From Stentor coeruleus (lineage: Eukaryota; Ciliophora; Heterotrichea; Heterotrichida; Stentoridae): a DNA stretch of 64,000 nucleotides. Numbering within the stretch: position 1 is the first letter of the stretch; each line of letters starts with the position of its first letter. Below the pieces are notes generated by a model. That model had not been told where the DNA came from, made no database searches, and worked only from the letters and a program-made list of their open reading frames with translations. Location of the stretch: contig MPUH01000007.1 in the NCBI GenBank assembly GCA_001970955.1, positions 62,001 through 126,000 of the forward strand, written 5' to 3'. Position numbers and translations under genes: made by a program. Positions 1 through 14,500 of the stretch are shown piece after piece.

Positions 1-1
1 A

Positions 2-826
2 TCAAATTTTATACAAAGACTTTACCTTGATATTAATGACCCTCAAAACCCAGTACAAAAAATCAACATAAATGGAACATGGATGATTACTCATAATGAT
101 GTCAATATAAATAATGAACCTCCTGTTTTTACTCATTTAGATGAAGCTATAAATGGTATTAGGTCAGGACAAGATTTAGTTGAACCTGCAGTTCTAAATA
201 AAGAAGTTGCGCTTATAGTCCAATGTCAACTTTCTTCTAAAGGTATGTTTGAACAAACTGATGAAGTTCAATTAAGAATTATACTTGAATTATGTATATC
301 ATGTATAAAAAGTTTTATTGGGAGAAGAAGAGAAGATAGTTTACAAGATCAGTTATTAGAAGTTACAAATGTATGTGCAGCTTTAGCTAGAGCTAGGACT
401 TATCATTATTTGGCTAGTACTGTAAATTCATTATTACCTGGGTTTTTTGATTTTGAAGCTGCTGAGCTTTTGTATATTGATGAAGAGACTTCTGAATTTT
501 ATGGTATTTCACATAATCAAACTTTACAGAAATTCCCTTTGAAAATTGGGCTTACTGGAGAAGCTTATGCTAGTAGGTCTATGAAAATTTATGATAGTTT
601 TTGTAAAAAAGAAGTTATTTGTGATATTGATAATTTCGCTGGGATTAGTGAGGTACATAATTTGATTATTGTTTGTTTACCTGGACCTAATAGGACAATA
701 CTTGGGGTACTTCAGCTTTATAACAAAATTAATAATAACATTTCTCCTAAGGATATACAAATTGTTGGAGAAATGAGTATTTTGCTTGGAAGTGTGATTG
801 CGATGCTGTCTCAGATTAATTCGTAA
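2..826 (+). CDS. GAF-domain protein, 5' end outside window
   Basis: The frame is open to the left edge: codons from base 2 run without a stop into the ATG at 83, so that ATG is probably internal and the true start lies upstream. The visible part is about 274 residues and ends in TAA. The C-terminal two thirds resemble a GAF small-molecule/dimerisation domain: a helix rich in Leu and Ala (LARARTYHYLASTVNSLLPG), a strand series around the LLYIDEETSEFYGI segment, a GLTGEAYASR turn typical of GAF, and the closing strand ILGVLQLYNK. In other proteins GAF domains bind cyclic nucleotides or mediate dimerisation; no catalytic domain is visible here. The N-terminal part outside the window would decide whether this is a phosphodiesterase, kinase or another regulator. 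Downstream DNA is T/G-rich. Confidence 0.7.
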   Translation, partial: SNFIQRLYLDINDPQNPVQKININGTWMITHNDVNINNEPPVFTHLDEAINGIRSGQDLVEPAVLNKEVALIVQCQLSSKGMFEQTDEVQLRIILELCISCIKSFIGRRREDSLQDQLLEVTNVCAALARARTYHYLASTVNSLLPGFFDFEAAELLYIDEETSEFYGISHNQTLQKFPLKIGLTGEAYASRSMKIYDSFCKKEVICDIDNFAGISEVHNLIIVCLPGPNRTILGVLQLYNKINNNISPKDIQIVGEMSILLGSVIAMLSQINS

Positions 827-1105
827 AAAATAGTAAAATTATTAATTTTTTGAGAAGATTTTAAGGTTGGGTTTTAGAATATCCTGATAAATTTTAGTTG
901 TTGAGGATTTTATATTTGGTATTTATTAAGAGAAATTATTTTTTGTAGTATGTGACTCTTATGATTATAGTTGTTGTTTTTTTTTTATAGGAATAATTTA
1001 AAGATCGTGTTTCCATAAAAAAAATTTCATGGAGCACAATTTCATATATAATATTTCTACCTCCAAAACTTAAATTAAATTTCTAAATTCGATCAGATTA
1101 ACTAA

Positions 1106-3751
<2,646 letters not shown>

Positions 3752-5307
3752 ATTTATTATAGGGCTTAAAACGGCTCTCAAGCAAATTAGTTCGTAAATA
3801 TGGAATATACAGCTCGATTTAAAAAGCCCTTTTTTAATGTTTTCACAACCTAGATAGCTAGGAATAGTGTCATAAATAAGCCCATTTTTACTTTCTATGT
3901 AAGATATGAATATTAAATTTTGCATCAGACAAGCATTTTGGCACTTGTTTAAATAGTTGAAAAAATTAATGAAAAAAGTATTTTGTTATGATTTTCTAAC
4001 ATGTAGAGTGTTGTGCTTTCTTAGTGATTTGCAAATAAGATGATTGAAGTAATTGATTTTATCATATGGAAAATTATAAAGAAAGATTATGAAAAATCAT
4101 TGCGGGAAAATTGCTTAGATGTTTGAAGATTAAGACTATTAATAATATCTGAATATACTTTTATGCTATATGGTTTTAGTCTAAACAGTTTGTTTATAAA
4201 AAATTAATCCACATAGATTACATAATTTTTTTCTTATATATTTTCAGTGTATTGAAAAAAAAAATTGATTTGACGAATTGTTTTAGAAGTTTATTTTATT
4301 AGGATGTTGATATTTCATTTTTATGGTATGAAGATGTTTTTTGAATTCATTCGAGGATTTGAGTGAAAAATACTGAGGGTTTATTGATATGTTTTAGCTA
4401 AAAAATTATGAAATAAGCTAAAGTTTATTTTTAAGTAATATTTTTTTATTGATGTTTAATTAACACTAGAGACTTAGAATTAAAATTTGTGATGTATTAT
4501 TATAAGAAATAATTTTATTAGTTTTATGCTTGGTATAAAGTATTTTTATTGCAGAAGATTGCAATAAAATTAATTAATTCAAGAGAAAATACCAACAGGG
4601 ATGCTTGTGTATCTTAAATTTATTATAGGCTTTTATTTTATATTATATGCAATTATATAGTATTTTGGGTAATTTAATATGAGACTTTATGTTAGAAAAT
4701 AGAACAGGTTTATACTATGATTTCTAATAGTTGTATATTGATGAAAATAATTATAAATTAGTTATAAAGCAAATATCTTAGTTCTTATATTACAGCCCAA
4801 AAAAAGTACTCTTGATAAAAATAGCAAAAAACCCATAAAAAAACTAAGCAAAAGTCCACACAAACCAACAATATTCCTAAGCCTTTGCCCCTTATAAACC
4901 ATAAAAACCTTATATTCCTTCACAACCCAGCCACTACAATATCAAATAAATCCATAAAAAAACACACCCTCCTATTATCAACACCCTTTCAAATATCCAA
5001 ACCAATAAAAGAGTTAGGGTTTACTAACCGAAAATCTAACAACAACCTTTCTAAAGCCGATCTTCAACATTTTCTTCATCTGAACATTCCCTCCTCTCCT
5101 CATAGTATTGCAGACTTTTCCATTTAAACTACAAACTTCCTATCTTCTACTTACAAAAAAACCCCTTCCATCCCACACCAAAAACCCTTTTCCTCAGCAT
5201 AAAATCCTCAAAAGTCTAAAAATTTCAACCATTTGAAAAAAATCTTGAAAATCTTCCTAAAGCCTTCATAAAAAAACCCCAACCCTTATATCTAATCCAT
5301 TTTCGGC
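3752..5307. other. Intergenic region, two composition domains
   Basis: No convincing gene. The left part (to about 4790) is T/G- and A/T-rich, as expected upstream of a minus-strand gene. From about 4795 to 5300 the + strand turns strongly A/C-rich, next to the stop of the minus-strand kinase gene. An 80-codon ORF at 4885-5127 begins with TTG, has no ATG and follows the base skew, so I do not call it a gene. Confidence 0.6.
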
Positions 5308-6999
5308 TTAGTTATAGTTAAAAACATAGCTACACGACCTTGTCCTGCCACCAGGGTTCAAATTTTCTATATAAATCTTACTCATTAATTCTTTAACTTT
5401 TTTCTGTATAGCAAGATCCATAAACGCTTCAATATAATAAAAAAGCTTCATATCAAAAGCTTCATTAGTATCTTTAGTTCTCTTAACAGGTGATTGATAA
5501 TCTAAACAAGGAAGGTTAGAGGATGAAAAACTCAAATTTGGGTTACTTGGCAAATCTTCAAGGTGCGATTCAAAACTCTCTTCATCAAAATCATCTTCTT
5601 CCGAGACCTCTGAGATAGTCACAACTGTATCAAAAATACTCTCTGAGTCGGTATTATTCGTTGAATTCAGAGACTGAGGACTTGGAAGAAACGCTTCAAA
5701 GTCTATTTCATTAGAAGAAAAAGCCCGTTGGCGTTTTCTAAAAACATTCTTCACAGTATCTGACAAATACTTTTCTATCTTAAGCCTTGGAGTAAGGCTT
5801 TTATTAATAGTTTTATACAAATCATAAGCATCATCTATGATTTTTTCTATAGGGGAAGGGATATCTGAGAATTCTTTTCTATAAAGTAAAGTTCCAATAT
5901 TATAAAGACTAAGTCCAGCTTTAGCCCCTTTTTTAAGCAAAAGTGCAGAAATCCTAATATTTCTTAAGCAAATATCTCTGAACGGCATTGTTTCTTGTAA
6001 AAAACGAATATCCCCAAGTGGGTCTAAGGCTTCAATAAACTCATAACATTCTGATGTAATAGGTTCTTTTGCATGATTCCACCCCATCCAACACAAATCA
6101 TAATCTGAAATTTCAAAGTTGTCGGATATAGACAAGCCATGATCAATTGGTATAAGTTTAAGTTTCCCATTATTGCTTATGACAAGGATATTCCCTTCAT
6201 TTCTATCCATGTTTAGAATACGCATGTCTAATATGCATATTTTTTGAACTTCATAGGTTGAAAACATGGAAGGTGAATAATCGTCTACAGTTCCTGAATT
6301 TGACATAAACTCTTGTAGAGAACCAGTTTTTGGATAAGGTTTTTGATGATGATAATTAAATGTAGGATGTTGAGATTGGGCTAAGACTGTTTTTGGTACT
6401 TGGGAGAAATGACCAGTATCAAGAAGGTAGGCAGCAACTTCACGATATGCAGCTTCACCTGATAAAACACCTGGACGTAAACCTGTAGAACCTAGTTTAC
6501 CTGAATGGTTTTTTGGGTTCATCGGCGCATAAGCTTCTTCATCCATAGGTTTGAACACACCTCCGATCTTCTTAAGAGCCGTTTTCATAAAGTATGTCCC
6601 CCCAGTTCCGTCTAAAGTCAATACAGGACTAAGACCTAACGACAACCCTTCTTGTATCTCATCGATAAGAGCATGAGTATCATAACAGCAACCTGGACAA
6701 GCTCGAATATATGATCCTGATTGATGATTGAGTTGAACATGTAATGACTTTACCCGGGAAGATGGGCTAAAAATGTTATAGTCATCAAGCATCCTTGTAT
6801 TTGTTAGCTCAATATGCCCAAAAAACACTCTTTGTTGCGAAACCTGCACACCTAATAGTTTTGAGATCTCCTGCTTCAATTCACCTACTGTCGTCCAGTC
6901 GAAGATCATGATTTCCCTACACACACCTGCAACATTCAGGGCTAATTTGCATTTCCGTAACTTTCTATCAACTTCATCGTGAGTAGAAAGATACATCAT
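5308..6999 (-). CDS. Ubiquitin-like/PI4-kinase-gamma type lipid-kinase-fold protein
   Basis: 563 residues, ATG at 6999, TAA stop. Residues about 15-92 form a ubiquitin-like domain (IFDWTTVGELKQEISKLLGV). The phosphatidylinositol 3/4-kinase-like catalytic domain follows. It has a glycine-rich loop with its lysine (DGTGGTYFMK, about 130-139), the conserved GLRPGVLSGEAAYREVAAYLLD segment, a catalytic loop MDRNEGNIL with Asp and Asn (about 257-265) and the metal-binding IPIDHG (about 283). This order matches the plant UBDK-gamma/PI4K-gamma type II-like family. Plant members of this group have been reported to act as protein kinases, so the substrate is open. The C-terminal 150 residues are Ser-rich and acidic. 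A Cys pair (CPGCCYD) lies between the two domains. The key loop residues are present, so the protein is probably active. Confidence 0.85.
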   Translation of the reverse strand: MMYLSTHDEVDRKLRKCKLALNVAGVCREIMIFDWTTVGELKQEISKLLGVQVSQQRVFFGHIELTNTRMLDDYNIFSPSSRVKSLHVQLNHQSGSYIRACPGCCYDTHALIDEIQEGLSLGLSPVLTLDGTGGTYFMKTALKKIGGVFKPMDEEAYAPMNPKNHSGKLGSTGLRPGVLSGEAAYREVAAYLLDTGHFSQVPKTVLAQSQHPTFNYHHQKPYPKTGSLQEFMSNSGTVDDYSPSMFSTYEVQKICILDMRILNMDRNEGNILVISNNGKLKLIPIDHGLSISDNFEISDYDLCWMGWNHAKEPITSECYEFIEALDPLGDIRFLQETMPFRDICLRNIRISALLLKKGAKAGLSLYNIGTLLYRKEFSDIPSPIEKIIDDAYDLYKTINKSLTPRLKIEKYLSDTVKNVFRKRQRAFSSNEIDFEAFLPSPQSLNSTNNTDSESIFDTVVTISEVSEEDDFDEESFESHLEDLPSNPNLSFSSSNLPCLDYQSPVKRTKDTNEAFDMKLFYYIEAFMDLAIQKKVKELMSKIYIENLNPGGRTRSCSYVFNYN

Positions 7000-9118
7000 A
7001 TTACAAATTATAAGATATTGATTTTATTCGTATCTTGAAGTTTAAATTGCAGATTGAGATAATTAATAGCTGTTTTTTACTATGTTTGTAATGTAGTTTT
7101 ATAACGCTGATTATAGAAATTTTTATATGTACCATTTATTATCTCTCCAGCTTTGACCAAGAAATTTAATTAAGCTAGGAATTCAAAATCATCTTATCAA
7201 AAGACTATGTCAGCATTTTTCTGAAAATATTCTAGAACTTTCTTAACCTATTTCTATCTAACCCTAGGCATAATCATTTCAGAAATTTAGTTTTTTTGCC
7301 TGATGCCACATGAAAATCATTTTACCATACTTAACTTTTCTTTGAAAATTTTAACAGAAATAACAGCGCTTTAAATTTCTTTAAACAACTTAAAATATTA
7401 TTATTTCACATAAATCTTCTTACCCTTAAGCTCTTTACTTTGTATAGCCACACAATTTTAACTTTTTCTACTTATTTGTATATCAAAATAACCCTATAAG
7501 CTTTACAAATTCTTATCATCCCTAAAATATTCAATAACTAATCCAAGTAATAAAAGTAAAATTTCTAATCCTATGTGTGGAAAATCCACAGCTTTTACTC
7601 AGATATACTGTTTTTCACTGCTTTTCAAATAACTGTACAATTAACTTAATCTATAAGCCTATAAATTTTCACATAATATTCTAATAAATCATAAACTAGC
7701 AGCAACCCTAAAGAATTTCCCTGTAATAAACATAAAGACATCCTAGTGATCGTAAAAATCCTAAATCTTCTATCAAAAACTAATAAAAAACACCTAATTT
7801 TATCTAAAACATATCAAAAATGTCTACATAAAAACCTATTTCACCTATCCTAAACTTATAAATCTCAACATAAAACCTAAAAAACTACTCAAAAGCCTAA
7901 TCCTAACAATAAGGCCTTTAAATCTAAAAACTTAAAAACCCAACCTTAATTCCCTAATTTTAGCTTAACACATCAAAACCTTAAACCTTTCAAAAAACAT
8001 GCTAAATTCTCAAAGTATCCTACCTAATCCCTCCACTCGTATTTCAAATTCCCTTAAAAAATACCATTTTTAATCCTACCCACTAAATTTAATGGAGCTC
8101 TCTGAAGCTCAATTGATAGATATACGCAAAACTTTGTTCTTCAAATCATTGTTTGCTAGTATCACCACAGATAATACAGAAAAAATATTTTGTTTATTTA
8201 TATAAAAAAAACAAAAATATATAGTTTAAGGCTTCCAACTAAGCTGAATATCGGTAATGAAAAACCCTAAAATCTCAGAAAAAACTAAGTCCTGGAAAAA
8301 ATATGAACGGAGAAGGTTTATTGATTTCTTAATTAATACTCCTGTAAATATTTTTGTGGGGTACTTAATTTTTTTGTCCTTTGAAATTATTTGCTGAAAA
8401 ACTTTCATGTATTGGGAAATTGTTTATAACTAAAGATCTTAGTGAATAGGGTGTTTATAATGCTGAATTGTGTGTCTATGGGGAAAAAAGTTGTTATTGC
8501 TGTTGATGATTATTTCTTTTGCACTAGGTCTGATGATAGACCGTGATTTTTTAAAGCTAATAGGAGTAAATTATGGGTTATGATATTAGAAAAGGTTTGG
8601 GCTAAGGTTTATGTGAGCTATGAACGTATTGAAAAAGGTCTGCCGAATGGCGCTTTAAGAGATTTGACAGGCAATTTTATATTTTTTTTATATTATTATA
8701 ACATAAATTATATAGTGATAATCAACTAAAGAGTAGGAATCTACAGACTAAGTTTCAGCCCATATTACCTCCTTTATTCTACATACAACTTTTCTATTCT
8801 AACTAATTATTATAATAAAACCTATACTAAAATTAAAAATACCAACTGAAACCTTTAAACCACAACAAATAAATCTACCCAGTTAGTTTTAACAATCCAT
8901 TTTAAAAGCATTCAAACATAAAATCACTTATCTTCCTATCACCTCTCAATCCTCCTATAATTTTATTACTTCCATATTGCAGCTTCATATAAACAACGCC
9001 AAATCAACTAATCCCAATACAAACCAAAAAAGCCCATCCAAAATCCTTTATCAAACTTCAATTTTCAAATAAAAATCCCTATTAATTCTCATTTCTTAAC
9101 TCCATCTTCCTAATAAAT
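7000..9118. other. Long non-coding stretch with two tiny ORFs
   Basis: About 7000-7180 is T/G-rich, the upstream side of the minus-strand kinase. From about 7190 to 8090 the + strand is strongly A/C-rich, the composition that precedes plus-strand genes here. It ends at an ATG (8092) opening a 37-codon ORF (MELSEAQLIDIRKTLFFKS...) stopping at 8205. A 60-codon minus-strand ORF lies at 8226-8408 with a T/G-rich 5' side. Neither has a recognisable domain. Around 8528-8545 is a small perfect hairpin (GGTCT GATGAT AGACC) in a slightly more GC-rich patch ending in a T-run. From about 8760 the A/C-rich leader of the next gene begins. No tRNA or snRNA was recognised. Confidence 0.5.
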
Positions 9119-10021
9119 ATGAGTGAAATTCTCAGACATCTAGGTATGCATGATGATGAAAACTATATCTACCTCGACAAAGATGGTAAAGCCCAAAAAC
9201 GAGTTGAAATCACAGTTCACTGGGAACCAGTGCCAACCAAACGTATCCTCGTAACCTGTAATGCTACGTAATAACCAATCAGTGACTCTCTTAGTTATCT
9301 TCGTTATCTAATAGGCGAAGTTATGGAAAAATACTCAACTTTTTCTGGACTTACAAGTATCCAAGCAAACAATTTAACATGTAATAAAATATCAATACCA
9401 GATATTGGTTATATTGGTGATTTTATAAAATCAGGAGATCATTTAACATGTGATATATCATCATTAGACATATGGCTTGATGTAAAAATCGAAGCAGAAG
9501 AACCGTCTTTAGTGATATTTTTGGAGATAAAAATACACAAAAACCAGTTGATTGGGGCATTGAAGAAAAACCTTTTAGAAATTGCTAATCAGATTTTTCA
9601 CTCAAGGTCATCAAGTACAGTTTATGACGAAAATGAAGCTGAGATTAAAAAAATGCAGCTTGTTTATGTTGATAATAATTTGACTACAGAGTCAAGGTCG
9701 GTATTGAATCAAAACAGTTTAAGAAATGAAGCGATATTTGATTTAGATGAAAATTTAACTATTGAGCATGAGTTTGATTATTTAGATAGGTATGTGTATT
9801 CAAAACTGACTAAAAAAAGACAAGAAGAAAACAAAATTAGTTTTATAACGACACCAAGTTGCACATTATCAGAGTCAATATTAAACATATCAACTTCAGC
9901 TCCAGTAAGAAACCTTAGAGTAGAACCACAAGTTAGAAATTCTAAATTCAACTCACCTTATTCAGAAAACTATAAAAACTCCTACTCACATCAGAAACGT
10001 TGCCCTTGTATTTTGCTATAA
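9119..10021 (+). CDS. Unknown protein with C-terminal CaaX box, one 15-nt intron
   Basis: The open frame alone starts at 9323, but the real start is the ATG at 9119 (MSEILRHLGMHDDENYIYLD...). Its frame reaches a TAA inside a 15-nt GTAATA...CAG segment at 9268-9282. Removing it joins AC|T (Thr) and continues in frame through 9323, giving 295 residues. The first 150 residues look folded, with alternating strands and helices (VEITVHWEPVPTKRILVTC; SLSYLRYLIGEVMEKYSTFSG). The rest is polar and disordered. The protein ends KRCPCILL, a CaaX box whose terminal Leu favours geranylgeranylation, with a second Cys nearby, so membrane attachment by prenylation is likely (inference). No family recognised. 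The stop codon lies 15 bp from the stop of the convergent MORN gene. Confidence 0.8.
9268..9282 (+). other. 15-nt micro-intron
   Basis: GTAATAACCAATCAG. It begins GTAA, ends AG and has an internal A near position 10. Read through, it supplies an in-frame TAA. Its removal joins two open frames after the second base of a Thr codon. Confidence 0.9.
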
Positions 10022-10036
10022 CATTAAATTAAAATA

Positions 10037-11134
10037 TTATGAGTTTGTTTTTTTCCCATTATTCCAAACACCTGGACGTTTATTCCCAGTTTTGTCAATA
10101 AGAAAACCATTTCCATGTTGTTTCCCGTTAAACCACATCCCTTCATAACGTTTGCCATCTGGCCAATAAAAATTCCCATTCCCTTGTTTTTTGTCTTCAA
10201 AATACTCGCCAATGTATTTCCTCCCATCAATCCAAGTAAAAGTCCCAAGTCCATGCATTTTGTTATCTTTCCATTGACCTTTATATACTCTTTTATCAGG
10301 CCATGTATAAGTTCCTGATCCATTTAAGTCGTTGTTTTTAAATTCTCCTTCGTATTTACTACCATCTGCCCATATAAAAAGCCCATATCCTGATTTTTGC
10401 CCTTCATAATAATCTCCTTCATAACGAGCTCCATCTGGCCAATGCTCAATACCTTTACCATGTTGTTTATCTTCTTCCCAATTTCCAATGTATTGAGCTC
10501 CATTTGAATGTATATATTTACCTGAACCTGATGCTCTATCATTATGCCAATTACCCTCATACATGTCACCATTTGCATGAATTAAACGACCTTGGCCATT
10601 TGCCTTGCTGTATTTCCATGAACCTTCAAATTTCGACCCATCAGGCCAAATTTGAATACCTTTCCCATGTTTCTCATTTTTGTCATTCCAACTCCCAATA
10701 TAAATCTCTTTTGTTTCTAAGATCTTAGGTCCTTCTTCATGTATAGCAACCCCATCATCATCTTCTGCAAAATTATAAACAAATGGTCCAGCTTCTTTTT
10801 CTGCAGCAGATGCTTGTGGATTTTTATAAGAATTAAGAATAGCTTCAATATTTATTGTATCAGGAAATACTGACAAATCTGATGATCTTATAAGATTCTG
10901 AATATTAGAACATTTGATACATTTTTTTACATAATAACGATCAAAATATCCTCGAAGTATTGATTGGATTTTTATTATTGACTGATTATTATTATAATGT
11001 TCTTTAATAGGTCTGATATTTATTGATTTGCCATCAAGATCTTTATTTTCATAACTACCAGGTTTAACACCTTCTATTATTATTTGATCTGTATCTTGTA
11101 TGGAATCTTTATCACAACTGCAAGTGGCTCCCAT
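10037..11134 (-). CDS. Lipid-anchored IQ/MORN-repeat protein
   Basis: 365 residues, ATG at 11134, TAA stop. The N-terminus MGATCSC has Gly2 for N-myristoylation and two nearby Cys for palmitoylation, a dual membrane anchor (inference from motif). Residues about 50-75 carry an IQ-like calmodulin-binding helix (IIKIQSILRGYFDRYYVKK). From about residue 140 to the end there are roughly nine MORN repeats of about 23 residues (YEGEFKNNDLNGSGTYTW, YKGQWKDNKMHGLGTFTW). MORN repeats bind membranes and lipids or act as scaffolds, and such proteins are common in ciliate cortex and cilia. It has the same plan as the protein at 47285-48376, so the two are probably paralogues. An internal 84-codon ORF on the same strand is a frame shadow of the repeats. 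Confidence 0.88.
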   Translation of the reverse strand: MGATCSCDKDSIQDTDQIIIEGVKPGSYENKDLDGKSINIRPIKEHYNNNQSIIKIQSILRGYFDRYYVKKCIKCSNIQNLIRSSDLSVFPDTINIEAILNSYKNPQASAAEKEAGPFVYNFAEDDDGVAIHEEGPKILETKEIYIGSWNDKNEKHGKGIQIWPDGSKFEGSWKYSKANGQGRLIHANGDMYEGNWHNDRASGSGKYIHSNGAQYIGNWEEDKQHGKGIEHWPDGARYEGDYYEGQKSGYGLFIWADGSKYEGEFKNNDLNGSGTYTWPDKRVYKGQWKDNKMHGLGTFTWIDGRKYIGEYFEDKKQGNGNFYWPDGKRYEGMWFNGKQHGNGFLIDKTGNKRPGVWNNGKKTNS

Positions 11135-11562
11135 TTATGTATATTTAGTAAATAATTTTCTTAATAGATTTTTTTATATATTTGAATTTTATTATAGAGG
11201 ATGATAGGATTTATAGTTACAGAAAAGAAATATTTTATAAGGTTCATGTTTTTTAATATGATAATTTTTAGAGATGTTGAGATAATAAATTTTATATATT
11301 TTATTTTTCTCTTACAATAAAAGTATCTTAAATATTTGTAATAAAAATTTAACACTATTATTATTTTTATCATCATTCCCTTCTATAAATCTTTTATTAT
11401 TATCTTCTTACCTAATAACATCTTATAAAATTCATCATAAAAATCCTAAACCTCATAATCATTACAACTTCATATCTTATAAACCAAATATTATAAACTT
11501 ATAAAACCTAAAATCTTATTCCTCATGGTTTAAATTTAGCAGATCAATGGCTTTAATAATAA
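11135..11562. promoter_or_regulatory. Divergent intergenic region
   Basis: This separates the MORN gene (left, -) from the polycystin gene (right, +). The left half is T/G- and AT-rich. From about 11390 the + strand becomes A/C-rich up to the polycystin start, so each half shows an A/C bias on the strand of the gene it precedes. A 71-codon ORF on the minus strand (11161-11376) is low-complexity Ile/Lys/Asn/Tyr and not credible. No recognisable TATA or initiator element could be singled out in such AT-rich DNA. Confidence 0.4.
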
Positions 11563-14500
11563 ATGGGAGAGGATAAAAACTTACAAGATGAAATCAAACA
11601 GGGAGAAGCTGATGTGGAATCAGATATGAGTCTTTCTGAAGTTTGTAGGTTTATAATTTTTTCAGTACTATTTGTGGCAATAATTTTAAACCAAATCAGT
11701 ACAGAAAAATGCTATCATATTTCTGCAGGGATCTCGCAAGCCTTGTCTTCATGTGATCCCTCATCAGTGACAAGCGCTAAAGATGTTATAGGTTGGATTG
11801 GGGAATCTTTTATCCCTGCGGTATCTAATTTAGAAATATACCCGGGTTGGTCTGCTGAAGCAGAAGATTACTTACGTATGAACATCATGAACAGAATCAT
11901 CACCCCTTTGCGATTTGTCCAGAAAAGGATGAAGACCACCGAAAACACGAACAAAAGAACCAAAAGCTTAGTGAAAAGAAAATGGGTAACCAATTACCTC
12001 GAGCCTTACATTTTAAATTCAGATGAAGATAAGTCAGAATTTCGTCCAGCGCATATTTATGAAGACGATTTGAACACAACTGATATTAATGCATACCTCG
12101 ATGAAAAATATAAAATGTACAAATTCCAATCATCAATCGGTGTATCTAACTCTGGGGGTTTTACATACGAAGTATTTATCAATGATACAGCAAGTGTCGA
12201 TGATGCAATTCTTTTCTTCAAAGATACACCCTGGATAGATAATGTCACAGCAATAATCTATGTGGATTTCGTCACTTATAACAGTCATTATGCAATGTTA
12301 ACTTATGTAAACTATCTTTTTACATTCCAAAGCTCAGGGATTGTAGAAGGAAAATCAGAAATCCGTAGTACTCATTTCGATAAATATACAGCTAATGATA
12401 CTGTAAGAATAATATTTGAAGCTCTTTATTTACTTTTATTATTATTTTATACAATCATTGAAATCCAAGAAATTAAATTGGATATTTTATCTGAAAGCAT
12501 TAGGTTACAAGGTGAATCTGAACAAATACGATGTATAAAGATAGTAACATTTTTTAAAGGAATACAAAAACATTTTTCAGATTTGTGGAATGTTTTGGAT
12601 ATTGCGTCGATATTGTTTTCTTATATTGGATTAGGACTTTGGGTAACTATTGCGGATAATGATATTTTGAAAGAAGATAATTTGAAATATGATACACTTC
12701 TTACTGATACAGTATTAAATGTTATTTTTAATAGTAAGATTTATGTGAAGATCAATAGTGTGAATTTATTGCTGATATTTTTTAGGCTTCTAAAATATTT
12801 AGGTAAGTTTGAGAGGATTAGATTATTACATCAAACTTTTGTCACTGCCAAAACTGAGATTTTTTACTTTTTCATATTGTTGATTGGGATTTTTTTGAGT
12901 TTTGTTATTTTTGGGCATGTAGCTTTTGGGGGCATTCATGAACAGTTTAGTTCTCTTGGGCTCGCTTTTGCTTCTTGTCTTATTATTTTATTTACGAATA
13001 TGGACACCATAACTGAACTTCTTGACCTTAATTTCAACATGACAGCTTTATTTATAGTCCTCTTCACTCTTTTTATCAATTTTATCCTAGCAAACATGTT
13101 CATCGCTATTATCAACAACGCCTATGCAACTGAACTTGACAGACTCGAAGCTCTAAAATCTGGTATAAAAGAAAAAGAACAAGTTCATTGGATATTTCAA
13201 ATGCGTGATTGGTTCAAAAAAATAAAACTTTCTATTCTGAGTTTTTTCAGTAAAAAAAAAGCTGTTATAAACAAATATGCAGATCGTGAACAAGAAATAT
13301 CAAAATTAGATGAAGAAGATGAAGTAATAAGGGCGAAAAATTACAATTTAGATTTTAACGATGCAATGAAATGGGGAGAAAAATTCGATAAAGAAATCTT
13401 GACAGACAAAGAGAGAAATGCTAAAATAAAAACCCAAACTTTCAACTTTTCAAAAAGAGTCTGGAAAGCAACGATTTTTATAGTATTTGCGGTTATCTAT
13501 ACGGTAGTATTACTGAATCAAATGGAAATCAGTACAAAATATGATTTGAATTTTACGGTACAACAAGAGATAAATGGGGCAAGTAGTGCTGATGGTATTG
13601 ATTTAAGTTCTGTAGGGACATATTCAGATTTTGCTTCATGGCTTGATGCAGCTTTTTCTGATATGTTTACTTTGACTGCGTTTTATAATATGCAAGGAAA
13701 TTATTTAGTTGGCCAAAACCTTAATCAAAAAGACACATGTCCATCTCAAGGATCAATACGTATGACCGTCAGGTATGTGAAAACAGAAAATAATCCATCA
13801 AAACTTTTTCATCATGTTTGCCCCGTACGTCGTAAAGGTGAATTCTCTCCCTATCCAAGCCTAGACTCATTTTCTCTATACGAAAATACAAATATAATCC
13901 TCAATAATACCTACCCTTGTAAATTCATATATACTTCCTATGGCGATGGGGGTTTTGCTGAACAAGGTGGTTATGTTTTCTATTTTTCTCAAGACCCTTT
14001 AAATTATACAAACCAAATCTCACAATTAATGGAAAATTCCCTTTTTCTAAATGAAACAACAAATAGCATAGTATTTGATTTTGTTTTGTATAATGGAGAT
14101 TTAAACTACTTTACATATGCAGCTTTTGTTTCTCAAACTTTAAGTGGTGGAGAAATCTATTCAACTTTTTACCTTTGGCCAATGAAATTAAAAATGTATT
14201 TTACGGCAAGTGATAAAGTTAGAGCGTTTTTTGAAGTTGTTATTGTATTACTTTTAGGGTATCATATTTTTGTTACGGTTTCAACTTTGAAAAATAAGTT
14301 TAAATGTTATGATGATTGGAGCTCAAGGTTTAATGAAATACTTACAACAAATCAGAAGGAAAAAAGAAGAACAGCTAAACCGGAGATGTTGAGGAAAATA
14401 TCGAGTATTTTGACATCTTATGAAATTATTGATATAGCATCTTATTTTATAAGCATTATTTGTCTTATATATTGGCTTGTGTATATATCTACAGACCTTG

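Noticed and set aside
4885-5127. 80-codon ORF in A/C-rich DNA
   Set aside because: It begins with TTG, has no ATG, and its composition follows the local base skew.
4900-5127. TGA read as Trp on the minus strand gives a longer frame
   Set aside because: Conserved proteins here use TGG for Trp and no in-frame TGA, so recoding is not supported; the open stretch follows base skew.
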